A DNA stretch of 64,000 nt from CAYPHA01 sp964410215 (GTDB lineage: Bacteria; Calditrichota; Calditrichia; Calditrichales; CAYPHA01): positions 5,772 to 69,771 of the forward strand of contig CAYPHA010000017.1 of the NCBI GenBank assembly GCA_964410215.1, written 5' to 3'. Shown in pieces: positions 34,280 through 44,072 of this stretch. Positions within the stretch are counted from its first letter, which is position 1; every line of letters begins with the position of its first letter. The position numbers and the translations under genes were made by a program. The notes under the pieces were generated by a model. That model did no database searches and was not told where the DNA came from. It saw nothing but the letters and a program-made list of their open reading frames with translations.

Positions 34280-37006
34280 TTAGTTGGAAATTTTAATCTC
34301 AAGGGGTATCGTATTCCATCCATTGATATAAATTTTGAATGATTCAGGGCTTGTTGTTTTTTCGTTATCGATATATATGGCCTTTCGTTCACCCGGCAGG
34401 ACAGATACATAATTATCCGAATAAAAAACCGGCAACACCCGTTTACCGGAATCTTTATCGACCACACTGATGCGGTTGAAAAAGGAGACGGGATTGGCTT
34501 TGGAAGGATTTTCAAGAACAACTTCAATTTGGCCCGAATCGGTCATGACGGCGGTCGCAGAAAGGCTGACCTTTTCTAATTTCTGAAGACCGGAGTACCG
34601 GCCGGTTGAATCCGGAAGCCAGTAGAAATTTTCATCCAGCAATTCCTGGCCGGCATCGAGAAGTTTCATGGAAAGGAAAACACCTTCCGCATTGCCAAGC
34701 CGCTCCAATCTCCGACCTATCCAGCCAAAACGGCGTGTCGTGGTGGGATTAAGGGATACGATTTCCTGATAGATCAGCTCTTCCTTGCCTCCCATATCCA
34801 GACAGGATACCTGAATCATCATGTCATGAAAGGGTTTAAAGGTATTGTTGGCAATGAGTACCTGTCCCTGAACCGGATCATAAAAAATATGCAGTGGCGC
34901 CGCGCCGTGACGGAGGCCGTATAAGCCGCCGTTCGGATCCAGATAATAATCATACATCTGGCCGCGCATGGCCGTCCACGGATTCTGGGTTTTCCAGATA
35001 ATCACACCTGTATACCAGTCCCACATGTGCGCCGTAAAGCCCTCCATGAGCGCCCGATACTGATTGTAATTGACCAACTGCGCCTTAAAAGCATAGTCCC
35101 CCACATTCTCCGGCTCACCATATTTTGAAATAAAATCACGATACCCGCTGAATTTATGGTAGCGCCAGACCGGGTGAATGCGGCTCCGTCTGCGGTTTCC
35201 GTCACCTTCTTCCGGCTCATACGTTCCCGGCAGGACCAGGGCATCTTCAGGTATGTAGCGCGACAATCCTTCGATATCAGGCATGCCGACTGAACCCACC
35301 TCCGAGTTGAACGGAAAGGATTTCTCCTCAAAAAACCGCGCGACCGGCTGTATGCTGTAAGGACCGTCCCCGTTGCCCCCGATGAAGTTGAATGACATGC
35401 TGTCCCAGGTCGACGATTCCGTAAACCAGCGTGTGCCGTCCAGCACCCGCAGGGAATCTTTCAGTGGTGTCAGGATATCCTCCGGAGGCGCGATTTCATT
35501 GCCGCCACACCAGAACGCCAGGGAGGGATGGTTCCGTATCATTCTGATCTGGTCTCCCGCCGATTTCAAAAACAGGTTGTGATCATCCGGATAATTGCGC
35601 CGGGTCCACTGATCTTCCTTCTTGCGTGGATCCAGCCAGCGGCCGTTACAGTCACCGGACATCCAGAAGTCCTGCATGACCAGAATACCATAGCGGTCAC
35701 AGGCGTCATAGAATTCCGGACGCTCCGTGATAGCGCCACCCCAGATGCGGATACAGTTGAGGTTCATCTGCCGGTGCATGCGGATCTCGGCATCATAACG
35801 CTGTTCCGAAAAGCGCAGCATGGCATCGGAAATAATCCAGTTACCTCCCTTTATAAACACCTTCTGCCCGTTTACATAAACCTGCCGGCTGCGTGTTCGT
35901 TCGTTCCATGCCGTCCTGATCTCCCGGATACCAAAGCGCACGGATTCCCTGTCTGAAATATCCTTTTTCACCGCAAATGACAGTTCTAAATCATATAAAG
36001 CCTGCTCTCCGTAACCATTGGGCCACCATAGTGCCGGATTTTCGATCTTAAAGTCCTGAAAGGCCACCTTTATTTTTGTAAAAGGGGCCAGGGTCACATC
36101 CTTCAAAACCATCAGGCCACCAATCCGACCCGATACTTTCCCCTTTACTTTTCGAGGTGAAGCATTTTCCAGTTCCGCCGAAACGCTTACCAGACAGGGT
36201 TCCTGCGCAGCGCCCGGATAGCGTTTTCCAGGTACTTTTGTAACCACATGCGGGTTTTTTATATTGACCGGACCTGCCTTTTCAAGAAACACCTTATCCC
36301 AGATTCCCGTATTACGGTCCCGGACCGGCTGTATCCAGTCCCATCCGGCCACATACTGGTGCATGACGTTCCGGCCGATAACGCCGTCACCACCCTGCCC
36401 TCCATTTGGATTCCCCGCCGGATCGGGAGGCAGGACCAGCACGGCCAGCCTGTTCTTCCCCTCGCGGATGACATCGGTTACCCGGTAACGCTGGCGTAAA
36501 AACATACCATAATGGGTTTTTTCGTTCAGTTTTTCCCCGTTGAGGAAAACGTCACAACCGTAATTCACTCCTCTGAAATGCAGATAAAACTGATCAGGAG
36601 GCTGGATCTCATGCAGGTCGAATTCCGTGTAAAACCAGTATGTATAATGGTCGCTCCCCACATCATAAATGTCAGCAATATCTTCGTTATTCATACCAAA
36701 AAAAGGATCCGGAACGTTACCGTTTTCCAGCAACGTCGTCAACACGGTACCAGGCACAACGGCAGGCATCCATTCTTCCGCGGCAATAATGCCTTCTGAA
36801 GTCAGTTCGCCACCGGATGGTGCCACCCCGGCCCGGTTTCTGCAATACCATTCGGAATTCAATTCCGTTTTCTGAGCGGCCTGCAGCACAACGGGCGCGG
36901 TCATGAAGGAAGATAGAAGGATCAGTCCCGCGATAAGCAGCTTATAAGAATGGCAACGCTTTTTTTCGTGATGATCGCTGTTATAGATGAAGTAATGGTT
37001 AATCAT
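34280..37006 (-). CDS. Secreted GH2 glycosidase of the exo-beta-glucosaminidase/endo-beta-mannosidase type
   Basis: 908 residues with a long-n-region signal peptide (hydrophobic 22-44, LLIAGLILLSSF...VLQAAQ). GH2 order: sugar-binding sandwich (about 48-245, WMPAVVPGTVLTTL, RGVNYGCDVFLNG), Ig-like domain (250-350), TIM barrel (360-700) with acid/base Glu504 in WCGGNEIAPP and nucleophile Glu569 in FNSEVGSVGMP, then C-terminal Ig domains. VPGTVLTTL and SEVGSVGMPD are typical of the CsxA/plant endo-beta-mannosidase branch, so beta-galactosidase is unlikely. Exact substrate cannot be read. Its ATG overlaps the xylA stop by one base, so the two are co-translated. The next gene on this strand is the hybrid regulator, 249 bases away. 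Confidence 0.85.
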   Translation of the reverse strand: MINHYFIYNSDHHEKKRCHSYKLLIAGLILLSSFMTAPVVLQAAQKTELNSEWYCRNRAGVAPSGGELTSEGIIAAEEWMPAVVPGTVLTTLLENGNVPDPFFGMNNEDIADIYDVGSDHYTYWFYTEFDLHEIQPPDQFYLHFRGVNYGCDVFLNGEKLNEKTHYGMFLRQRYRVTDVIREGKNRLAVLVLPPDPAGNPNGGQGGDGVIGRNVMHQYVAGWDWIQPVRDRNTGIWDKVFLEKAGPVNIKNPHVVTKVPGKRYPGAAQEPCLVSVSAELENASPRKVKGKVSGRIGGLMVLKDVTLAPFTKIKVAFQDFKIENPALWWPNGYGEQALYDLELSFAVKKDISDRESVRFGIREIRTAWNERTRSRQVYVNGQKVFIKGGNWIISDAMLRFSEQRYDAEIRMHRQMNLNCIRIWGGAITERPEFYDACDRYGILVMQDFWMSGDCNGRWLDPRKKEDQWTRRNYPDDHNLFLKSAGDQIRMIRNHPSLAFWCGGNEIAPPEDILTPLKDSLRVLDGTRWFTESSTWDSMSFNFIGGNGDGPYSIQPVARFFEEKSFPFNSEVGSVGMPDIEGLSRYIPEDALVLPGTYEPEEGDGNRRRSRIHPVWRYHKFSGYRDFISKYGEPENVGDYAFKAQLVNYNQYRALMEGFTAHMWDWYTGVIIWKTQNPWTAMRGQMYDYYLDPNGGLYGLRHGAAPLHIFYDPVQGQVLIANNTFKPFHDMMIQVSCLDMGGKEELIYQEIVSLNPTTTRRFGWIGRRLERLGNAEGVFLSMKLLDAGQELLDENFYWLPDSTGRYSGLQKLEKVSLSATAVMTDSGQIEVVLENPSKANPVSFFNRISVVDKDSGKRVLPVFYSDNYVSVLPGERKAIYIDNEKTTSPESFKIYINGWNTIPLEIKISN

Positions 37007-38343
37007 CAGAAGATATAATCATTGATTAGACTTTCCAGTAATTCCTGCTTTCCACTACGTTGCTCCGGTTCACCTTTATCAGCCGCCATACGTGCCAGCC
37101 TGGCAAGATCAAGTTTACCGCTTTCAAATTCGGATCCTGGCGCTGTATCAAATCCGGCATAGCGTGCCTTTTTCATAGCCAGATAATCGGACTCTTTCAA
37201 TATTTTTTCAGCAATGAGAAGCCCGCGGGCCAGTGTATCCATGGAACTGATATGGGCAATAAATATATCCTCCAGATCCGTCGAGCTCCGCCGGGTTTTG
37301 GCATCGAAATTCATACCGCCTTTGTTCAATCCACCTGCCTGAAGCAGCACAAGCATCACTTCCACGGCATCATACAGATTATGCAGAAATTCGTCTGTAT
37401 CCCAGCCGTTGTATGGATCGCCCTGGTTGACATCGAGGCTGCCCAGCAGGCCTGCATTGGCCGCCGTCTGTATTTCATGAGCAAAGGTATGCCCGGCCAG
37501 GGTGGCATGGTTGTTTTCAATATTTATTTTGAAGTCATTCTCGAGGCCATAGGTTTTGAGAAAGTTAGTCACCGTCGCCACATCATAATCATACTGATGT
37601 TTCGTAGGTTCCATCGGCTTTGGTTCAATCAGGAACGTACCGTCAAATCCGATGGAACGTCCGTAATCCCGCGCCATATTCAAAAACATGCCGAGATGAT
37701 CGATTTCCCGTTTCATATCGGTATTCAGCAGTGAAAAATAACCTTCCCGGCCGCCCCAGAAGACATAATTCTGGCCACCCAGTTCGACGGTCGCCTCGAG
37801 GGCGGCTTTCACCTGGGCAGCCGCATGTGCCACGACTTGAAAATCGGGATTTGTAGCCGCTCCGTTCATATAGCGGGGATGCGAAAAGACATTGGCCGTG
37901 CCCCACAGGAGTTGAATGCCCGATGCAGCCTGCTTTTCTTTGGCCATCGAAACCAGTGTTTTCAGATTTTTTTCAGAGGAAACGACATCCGCCCCTTCCG
38001 GTGCCAGATCACGATCGTGGAAGCAGTAAAACGGAACCCCCAGCTTAGTGATAAATTCAAAGGCTGCATCCAGTTTGTCAGCCGCCTGCTCCATCGGATC
38101 ATCGGCTTCCAGCCAGGGGAGTTTCTGCGTCCCGGGACCGAAGGGATCATCTCCCGTATTACAGAAGGTATGCCAGTAGGCAATGGCAAAACGGAAATGA
38201 TCCTTCATGGGTTTTCCGGCTACGACCTGATCTTCGTCATAATATTTAAAAGCCAGCGGATTTTTTGAATCGGATCCTTCAAATGGTATGTTCCCGATTC
38301 CGGGAAAAAATTCTTTTTTACCAACCGTTAAACGCCCTGCCAT
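37006..38343 (-). CDS. xylA: Xylose isomerase
   Basis: 445 residues, full length for class II xylose isomerase. Typical segments: FRFAIAYWHTFCNTGDDPFG, FYCFHDRDLAPEG (catalytic His and Asp), YVFWGGREGYFSLLNTDMKRE, FLIEPKPMEPTKHQYDYD (metal-ligand Glu), KINIENNHATLAGHTF, and DVNQGDPYNGWDTDEF (metal Asp). Converts xylose to xylulose (and glucose to fructose) in the cytoplasm with two divalent metals. Start has a strong AGGAGG site 7 bases upstream. It is overlapped by the following GH2 gene; the matching kinase gene xylB lies 20 kb away at 59039, so xylose use is encoded in two places. Confidence 0.97.
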   Translation of the reverse strand: MAGRLTVGKKEFFPGIGNIPFEGSDSKNPLAFKYYDEDQVVAGKPMKDHFRFAIAYWHTFCNTGDDPFGPGTQKLPWLEADDPMEQAADKLDAAFEFITKLGVPFYCFHDRDLAPEGADVVSSEKNLKTLVSMAKEKQAASGIQLLWGTANVFSHPRYMNGAATNPDFQVVAHAAAQVKAALEATVELGGQNYVFWGGREGYFSLLNTDMKREIDHLGMFLNMARDYGRSIGFDGTFLIEPKPMEPTKHQYDYDVATVTNFLKTYGLENDFKINIENNHATLAGHTFAHEIQTAANAGLLGSLDVNQGDPYNGWDTDEFLHNLYDAVEVMLVLLQAGGLNKGGMNFDAKTRRSSTDLEDIFIAHISSMDTLARGLLIAEKILKESDYLAMKKARYAGFDTAPGSEFESGKLDLARLARMAADKGEPEQRSGKQELLESLINDYIF

Positions 38344-38402
38344 GGAAATCCTCCTCTGCTATGTGATAATAAGTATGTCTTATATGATATTCCGCTGCCA
38401 AA

Positions 38403-41400
38403 TTACCGGTTTGCAAATCGTTTGATTATATTATGGGTACTGATATAGACCGCCGGAATCAGGACCAGTGTTATCAGAGTGGAGACGGCCAAACCGCCTA
38501 TAACCGCCCTGGCCAGTGAAGCCTGGATCTCCCCTCCGGCACCGGTTCCGAAGGAAAGCGGCAGCATGCCCAGAACCGTTGTAAAGGTTGTCATCAGGAT
38601 CGGACGCAACCGGCGACGGGCTGCCGTTGATACGGCATCAGTAATACTAAGGTGTTCTTCACGACGCATCAGATTGATATAATCCACCAGCACGATGGCA
38701 TTATTCACCACGATTCCGATCAGCATAACGATTCCCATCAGGCTCTGGATATTCAGGGATGTACCGGTAATGAGCAGCGTCGGTACAACTCCGATGATCG
38801 CCAGGGGCACGGAAACCATAACGATCAGCGGATCCAGGAAACGTTCGAACTGCGCGGCCATTACCATATATATCAGAATAACCGCCATGATGATGGATAA
38901 CATAAAATCCCTTTGTGCTTCCTGCTGTTCTTCGTATTCGCCGCTGAAAACAAGCGAGAATCCTTCAGGCAGTGGCATACCACGCAGTTCCGTTTGCAAT
39001 TTTTCCACCACATCCCCCAGAGCGGCCCCACTCTCCAGATTAGCCGTGATATAGACCACGCGTTGCGAATTGATACGGTCAATTTCGGTTGGACTGCGCC
39101 GCCGTTCTCCGTGAACCACGGAGGAAATCGGCAGAATGCGTCCGCTTCCGGTACGAATCGCAACATTATTCAAATCCTGGATATTGAGGCGGTCTTTTGG
39201 CTGCAACCGAACGGTAATAGGAAACTCATCGCCGCCTTCCCGGAATACACCGGCCCGGCTTCCGCCGACATTGGTTTGTATCACTTCCGCCACCTGCCTT
39301 ACGGAAAGTCCCAAATCGGCAATCTTTTCACGATCGATCACAAAATTCTCTTCGGGACGTCCTTCCCGACGGCTTAACCGGATATCGGCGACTTCCGGAA
39401 CTCGTTCCATACGCTTCTGGATGTCCTGGGCAAGCCGGTCCGCCAGAGCCAGGTCATATCCGCGTAACTCCACCTGAACAGCCTGTGCCCCGCCGGAACC
39501 AAAGAGCCGGCGCAGCATCCAAAGCCCAGACTGGGCATTAACACGTATTTCCCCTCCGGGTATGCGTCCCTGCACATGATTTCGAATCCGGTCGGCAAGA
39601 ACAAAGCTGTTAATCGACCGTTCACTGGCGTTCTTCAGTGAGAGTTCCACTTCGGCATCACCCGGACGTATTTCGACCGAGATATGCCGCACCTGATCCA
39701 TCGGCGTCACTTCGCGTACAAGCCGGTCCAGTTCAAAAAGGTATTTATTCACAACGGCAATATTGGTACCCTGGGCCATTTCCAGCTCGACATCGATCTC
39801 GTCGGCATCCGTCTGCGGCGCCAGTTCGACCGGTATCAGTGGCCATAGCAGGATCATGACGACGAGGGTTACAAAAGTGACAAGGAACACCATTCGGCGA
39901 TGTTGTAATGCCCGGTTCAATAGCCGGCTGTAAAACAATTCCACTTTATGAAACCAGATGACCGAATGAATTTTATCATTTGTACGGGTTTCGTTATTAT
40001 CCCTCTCCCTCACCTTTAAAAAGCGGCTGCCGAGCATCGGTACCAGGGTTAAGGCAATCAGAAGCGAGCAAAATAGCGCAAAAACGACCACCAGGGCCAG
40101 TTCCTTGAATAACATACCCGATATGGTTTGCATAAACACGACCGGCAGGAAGATAACCGATGTGGTCAGTGTCGAAGCGATAATGGCGCCGGCGACCTGT
40201 CCGGTGCCCGTCAGCGCACTCTGCTCCGGTTTTCCCCGGTTCTCCCGCAGGCGTACAATATTTTCGAGTACAACGATGGCATTATCGACAATGAGTCCGA
40301 TCCCCAGGGCCAGGCCGCCAAAGCTCATCTGGTTCAATGTCAGATCACTGAAATAGAGTAAACCAAAGGTGGCGATCAGTGAAATGGGGATGGACAGCGC
40401 GATAATGAAGGTTGATGAACCATTGCGGAGAAACAGGTAAAGGATGACAATGGCCAGCAAACCGCCCCACAACGCTGATTGCTGCACATTGTTTATGGAA
40501 TTCTGAATAAATTCGCTTTGATCGATAACCATCAGCAGATCAATGTCATCCCGCTCAGCGTTAATCTGTTGCATTACTTCGCGGGCTTCTTCTGCCACGG
40601 TTACGGTATTGGAACCGGACTGTTTGCGAATCCCCAGGCGGATCATAGGCAAACCATCGACCTGAACGATCCGGTTAATATCCTCGAAGCTGTCCACCAC
40701 TTCGGCGACATCGCGGACACGTATCGGCATATCATCCACCATGGTAATGATCGTGCCTGCAATTTCATCAACAGATTGGTATTCTCCGCGGGTGCGCACA
40801 TAGAGGTCGGTCGTTCCCTCACGCATGTCGCCACCGGGCAATGTAATATTTTCACGTATCAGCGCCTGCCGGACATCTTCGGACGTCAGACGGCTGGAGA
40901 TGAGCCGGTCTCTTTTAAGTTGTATCTGAATTTCGCGGTAAACGCCGCCCCATACATCAACGGAACCGACACCCGGAATCTGTTCGAAACGCTGTGATAT
41001 TTCCCGTTCCAGTATACGGGTCAGTTCTTCCATATCCCGTGACGATTTCGCTCCGAGAATGACAACCGGGAAATTGTCGGGATCGAATTTCCAGAGACGC
41101 GGTGGTTCCGCTTCCGGAGGAAGGTCATCGCGGATCCGATCCAGTGCGGCCCGTACATCGTTCGCGGCGCCATCAATGCTGGTACCCTGAGCGAACTCGA
41201 TCGTCACACGGCTGCGCCCTTCCCTTGAAGAAGAACGGATCTCTTCGATGTTCGGCACACTGGCGATGGCATTTTCGACACGGTCGGTAATTATGGTTTC
41301 GATTTCCTCCGGCCCCACATTGGGATACACGGTTGAAATACTTAACAGCGGATATTCGATGGGTGGCAGCAGATCTACCGGTAAAAAGCGAAAGCCCATA

Positions 41401-41477
41401 ATACCGAGGACAATAATAATGAGGAAAACCATCGTCGTGGCAATAGGCCGGTGTACGGCAAGTTTTGTCAGTTTCAT
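38403..41477 (-). CDS. RND-family efflux transporter inner-membrane subunit (AcrB/HAE1-like)
   Basis: 1024 residues with 12 predicted helices and two large periplasmic loops. N-terminus MKLTKLAVHRPIATTMVFLIIIVLGIMGF; proton-relay helix GIGLIVDNAIVVLENI carries the conserved Asp; the second half has GIVVNNAIVLVDYINLMRR and PILMTTFTTVLGMLPLSFGTG. FLPVDLLPPIEYP is the usual first loop. The family exports drugs, bile acids or lipophilic compounds driven by protons. Gene follows the adaptor by 6 bases, so they are co-transcribed. No TolC-type outer-membrane gene is adjacent, and the xylose isomerase gene starts 59 bases downstream without an obvious terminator. Confidence 0.95.
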   Translation of the reverse strand: MKLTKLAVHRPIATTMVFLIIIVLGIMGFRFLPVDLLPPIEYPLLSISTVYPNVGPEEIETIITDRVENAIASVPNIEEIRSSSREGRSRVTIEFAQGTSIDGAANDVRAALDRIRDDLPPEAEPPRLWKFDPDNFPVVILGAKSSRDMEELTRILEREISQRFEQIPGVGSVDVWGGVYREIQIQLKRDRLISSRLTSEDVRQALIRENITLPGGDMREGTTDLYVRTRGEYQSVDEIAGTIITMVDDMPIRVRDVAEVVDSFEDINRIVQVDGLPMIRLGIRKQSGSNTVTVAEEAREVMQQINAERDDIDLLMVIDQSEFIQNSINNVQQSALWGGLLAIVILYLFLRNGSSTFIIALSIPISLIATFGLLYFSDLTLNQMSFGGLALGIGLIVDNAIVVLENIVRLRENRGKPEQSALTGTGQVAGAIIASTLTTSVIFLPVVFMQTISGMLFKELALVVVFALFCSLLIALTLVPMLGSRFLKVRERDNNETRTNDKIHSVIWFHKVELFYSRLLNRALQHRRMVFLVTFVTLVVMILLWPLIPVELAPQTDADEIDVELEMAQGTNIAVVNKYLFELDRLVREVTPMDQVRHISVEIRPGDAEVELSLKNASERSINSFVLADRIRNHVQGRIPGGEIRVNAQSGLWMLRRLFGSGGAQAVQVELRGYDLALADRLAQDIQKRMERVPEVADIRLSRREGRPEENFVIDREKIADLGLSVRQVAEVIQTNVGGSRAGVFREGGDEFPITVRLQPKDRLNIQDLNNVAIRTGSGRILPISSVVHGERRRSPTEIDRINSQRVVYITANLESGAALGDVVEKLQTELRGMPLPEGFSLVFSGEYEEQQEAQRDFMLSIIMAVILIYMVMAAQFERFLDPLIVMVSVPLAIIGVVPTLLITGTSLNIQSLMGIVMLIGIVVNNAIVLVDYINLMRREEHLSITDAVSTAARRRLRPILMTTFTTVLGMLPLSFGTGAGGEIQASLARAVIGGLAVSTLITLVLIPAVYISTHNIIKRFANR

Positions 41478-41483
41478 AGACCG

Positions 41484-42812
41484 TTACCTCGCCCCTGCCG
41501 CCGTGGTTTCACCGGATGTGGTATCCGGAACCAATCGCTGTTGCCGGCGCATGACCTCCTGGAGTAAATCCTGCCTCTGCAAACGTTGCAGTTCGAAAAC
41601 CCAGTCCCGGTTCACCATTCGTACACGGGCCTTTCCGGAACCGCCGTTCAGTAGATCATGTCCCAGTGTCACCAGCCATCTATCCGGATCCACGCCGGAA
41701 ATCCCCGCTTCCATACGTCCTTTTGCCAGGACATCAACCGGTAAGAATTCAAAAGAGACGGGCGCGGTCAGCATGATGTTTTCATCCTTGCCGACGGTTG
41801 TCGCACTTTCACGACTCAGTGAATCGTTGGCAATATACACACCTGTTTCGCCGGTGACGGGATTTTCATAGAGAGCGGACAGGGGAATAAGCGTTGCCTG
41901 CTCGCTTTCCCCGTAGTGTACATCCACAGCCACAAACATACCTGATTTCAATTGCAGGCCGGGATTGGGCATCTCTATTTCAGCCTCAGTAGTGTGCGTG
42001 ACGGGATGCAGAAAGGGAGAGATGCGGTTAATTCTACCCACTAACGGGTCCGTTTCCGGATTGCCCGAAAAGATTTCCACCCTTTGACCGGCGTCGATAT
42101 AATTAAGCATCCGATCGGTCAGGATAATTTCAATTTCCACTTCATCTAACTGACCGAGGTTAAAGAGGCGTGTATTACTATTGACAAGCATCCCCACTTC
42201 CGCATCGCGGTTACCGATATTTCCGGCTACAGGCGCCCTGATTACCGTCTGTTCGAGTGCTTCTTCCCTTTCCTCAAAGGTCGCTTCGGCCTGTTCGATA
42301 CGCGCCTTCGCCAGTTCCAGATCAGCCTCAGCGGAAACCGCCCGGCTTTCTATGGTTTCAAGCTCAGCAGGGCTCATCAGTTCTTTCTCGGCCAGGGCTT
42401 GTGTACGGGCCAATTCAGCGCGGACTTCTTTCAGCCGTGCTTCCGCCTGCCGTTCCTGTGCAACGGCAATCTGCAAGGATGCTCTGGCCTGACGGAGACG
42501 CTCCCGCAGTTCTTTATCCCGCAGGCGTACAAGAGGATCCCCTTTTTCGACATAAGCACCGTCCCTCACATAGACTTCGACGATGGGTGCGTTTACCTGC
42601 GGGTATATGGCTACCTGGTTTTTCGCTTTCACCACGCCGGTCAGTCGTTCCGTCAGGGGAAGTGAACCATATCCCGCCTTCACGGCTTCCACGGCCGGTA
42701 TCAGGGTATCAGAATTCATTGCCTTACCATTGTCCGATTTTCGTCCACAGGCAATTATCAAAAGAAGCAGTGCAGACATTAACACAGTCCGCATAATTCT
42801 TGTTTTTATCAC
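41484..42812 (-). CDS. RND efflux periplasmic adaptor lipoprotein (MexA/HlyD-like)
   Basis: 442 residues from a GTG start with GGA 10 bases upstream; an ATG at 42794 is an alternative but has no ribosome site. Lipoprotein signal LLLLIIACG. Membrane-fusion fold: barrel-sandwich hybrid (NQVAIYPQVNAPIVEVYVRDGAYVEKGDPLVRL), a long alpha-helical hairpin (about 105-185, rich in RQARASLQ and ELEKAR-type heptads), the returning lipoyl half (TVIRAPVAGNIGNRDAEVGM), and beta-barrel and proximal domains. It links the RND pump at 38403 to an outer-membrane channel encoded elsewhere. Confidence 0.93.
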   Translation of the reverse strand: MIKTRIMRTVLMSALLLLIIACGRKSDNGKAMNSDTLIPAVEAVKAGYGSLPLTERLTGVVKAKNQVAIYPQVNAPIVEVYVRDGAYVEKGDPLVRLRDKELRERLRQARASLQIAVAQERQAEARLKEVRAELARTQALAEKELMSPAELETIESRAVSAEADLELAKARIEQAEATFEEREEALEQTVIRAPVAGNIGNRDAEVGMLVNSNTRLFNLGQLDEVEIEIILTDRMLNYIDAGQRVEIFSGNPETDPLVGRINRISPFLHPVTHTTEAEIEMPNPGLQLKSGMFVAVDVHYGESEQATLIPLSALYENPVTGETGVYIANDSLSRESATTVGKDENIMLTAPVSFEFLPVDVLAKGRMEAGISGVDPDRWLVTLGHDLLNGGSGKARVRMVNRDWVFELQRLQRQDLLQEVMRRQQRLVPDTTSGETTAAGAR

Positions 42813-42868
42813 GTAACTTTTTCCATTTTACTATTGAATGATTGTTGGTCAGAAATAACGATCAGCCC

Positions 42869-42898
42869 TGTATATGCAGGAATATATGGATTTGACAA
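42869..42898 (-). promoter_or_regulatory. Sigma70-type promoter of the RND operon
   Basis: On the minus strand TTGTCA is followed after 18 bases by TATACA, about 57 bases before the start at 42812. It is one of the better vegetative promoters in the window and argues for canonical sigma70 consensus in this organism. Confidence 0.5.
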
Positions 42899-42922
42899 AT
42901 CAGAAAAAAACCAAAAATAAAT

Positions 42923-43987
42923 TCATTCCCGGTTGTCCTTCCGGTCCGGCAGTATGCCTAATTTCCGGGCACGTTTTTCCCACTGGTTCCGGGCCATTTT
43001 CTGCATATCGGTTGTTAGGTCGGTTTCATCCACAATTTCGATCCCAATAAGTGTTTCCACGATATCTTCCAGTGTCACCAGACCGGCAACCCCACCATAT
43101 TCATCGACCACCAGGGCCAGATGTTCACGATGATCCAGAAGCTGCTCAAACAGATTATACAAAATAGCCGTCTCCGGTACCACGAGGATATCCCGTGCAA
43201 AATCACCGATCTTTTTATCTTCTTTGTTTCTCGAAGCAGAAAGGAGTATATCACTCTTTAAAACATATTGATTAATATTTTCGTGAGTTTCATGGTAAAC
43301 GGGTATGCGTGAAAACCTTAAATCATGATTTGAACGCAATACCTCCGAAACCAGTGCTTCAACCGGCAGTGTAAACATGACCGGACGGGGTGTCATAATA
43401 TCCCTGGCCATCAGTTTTCCAAACCGCAACAGATTTTTGAGGATGACGGATTCTTTATGCAAAATGGAACCTTCCTCATATCCGATATCCAGGATTGCCT
43501 TAATTTCATCGCGGCTAACCGAAAGAACCTTCTTTTCACCGGACAACAGATTGGTGATTTTCCGTGACAACATTACGAACGGATAGAGTAAAACGATCAG
43601 TATTCGGAGTATATAGACAGTAGGTACGACCAATCTTCGCCAGTGAATGGCACCAAGCGTTTTCGGTATAATTTCCGAAAGGACAAGAATGAGCAGTGTC
43701 AGAATTGCAGAAATAACCGACACATAGGCATCGCCGAACACAATCATGGCCTGCGCACCCACACCGGCTGCACCAACAGTATGGGCAACCGTGTTCAGGG
43801 TTAAAATGGCTGCAAGGGGTCGGTCAATATCCTTTTTCAATGCCGTTAAACGGGAACCCAGTACCGGTTGTTTATTTTTAACGGCACCAACGTAGCTTGG
43901 CGTCACTGAAAGCAAAACCGATTCAATAACTGAACACAGGAATGACACCCCGAGCGCCATGAAGAGAAAAAATAGTAATAAACTCAT
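42923..43987 (-). CDS. CNNM/HlyC-CorC family membrane protein (DUF21 plus CBS pair)
   Basis: 354 residues. DUF21 membrane domain with four predicted helices (about 1-150: FFLFMALGVSFLCSVIESVLLSVTPSYV; ILSEIIPKTLGAIHW), then two CBS domains (about 190-320: ARDIMTPRPVMFTLP; VVDEYGGVAGLVTLEDIVETLIG) that usually bind adenine nucleotides. It lacks the C-terminal CorC_HlyC extension and stops shortly after. The family is implicated in Mg2+ (and Co2+) transport. The gene is 110 bases from the RND operon start, followed by its promoter, so it forms a separate unit. Confidence 0.92.
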   Translation of the reverse strand: MSLLLFFLFMALGVSFLCSVIESVLLSVTPSYVGAVKNKQPVLGSRLTALKKDIDRPLAAILTLNTVAHTVGAAGVGAQAMIVFGDAYVSVISAILTLLILVLSEIIPKTLGAIHWRRLVVPTVYILRILIVLLYPFVMLSRKITNLLSGEKKVLSVSRDEIKAILDIGYEEGSILHKESVILKNLLRFGKLMARDIMTPRPVMFTLPVEALVSEVLRSNHDLRFSRIPVYHETHENINQYVLKSDILLSASRNKEDKKIGDFARDILVVPETAILYNLFEQLLDHREHLALVVDEYGGVAGLVTLEDIVETLIGIEIVDETDLTTDMQKMARNQWEKRARKLGILPDRKDNRE

Positions 43988-44021
43988 AAATCGGCTGTTA
44001 ATATACAGAAAATCGGATCAT

Positions 44022-44052
44022 AAAAAAAGGGTGAAGCAACTGCTTCACCCTT
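44022..44052 (-). terminator. Terminator of the DUF2911 gene
   Basis: A 12-bp stem (AAGGGTGAAGCA / TGCTTCACCCTT) with a 2-base central loop is preceded on the plus strand by seven A, giving a minus-strand T tail. It lies 20 bases after the stop at 44073. Confidence 0.9.
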
Positions 44053-44072
44053 AACCGGCAGTCTCTTCTATA

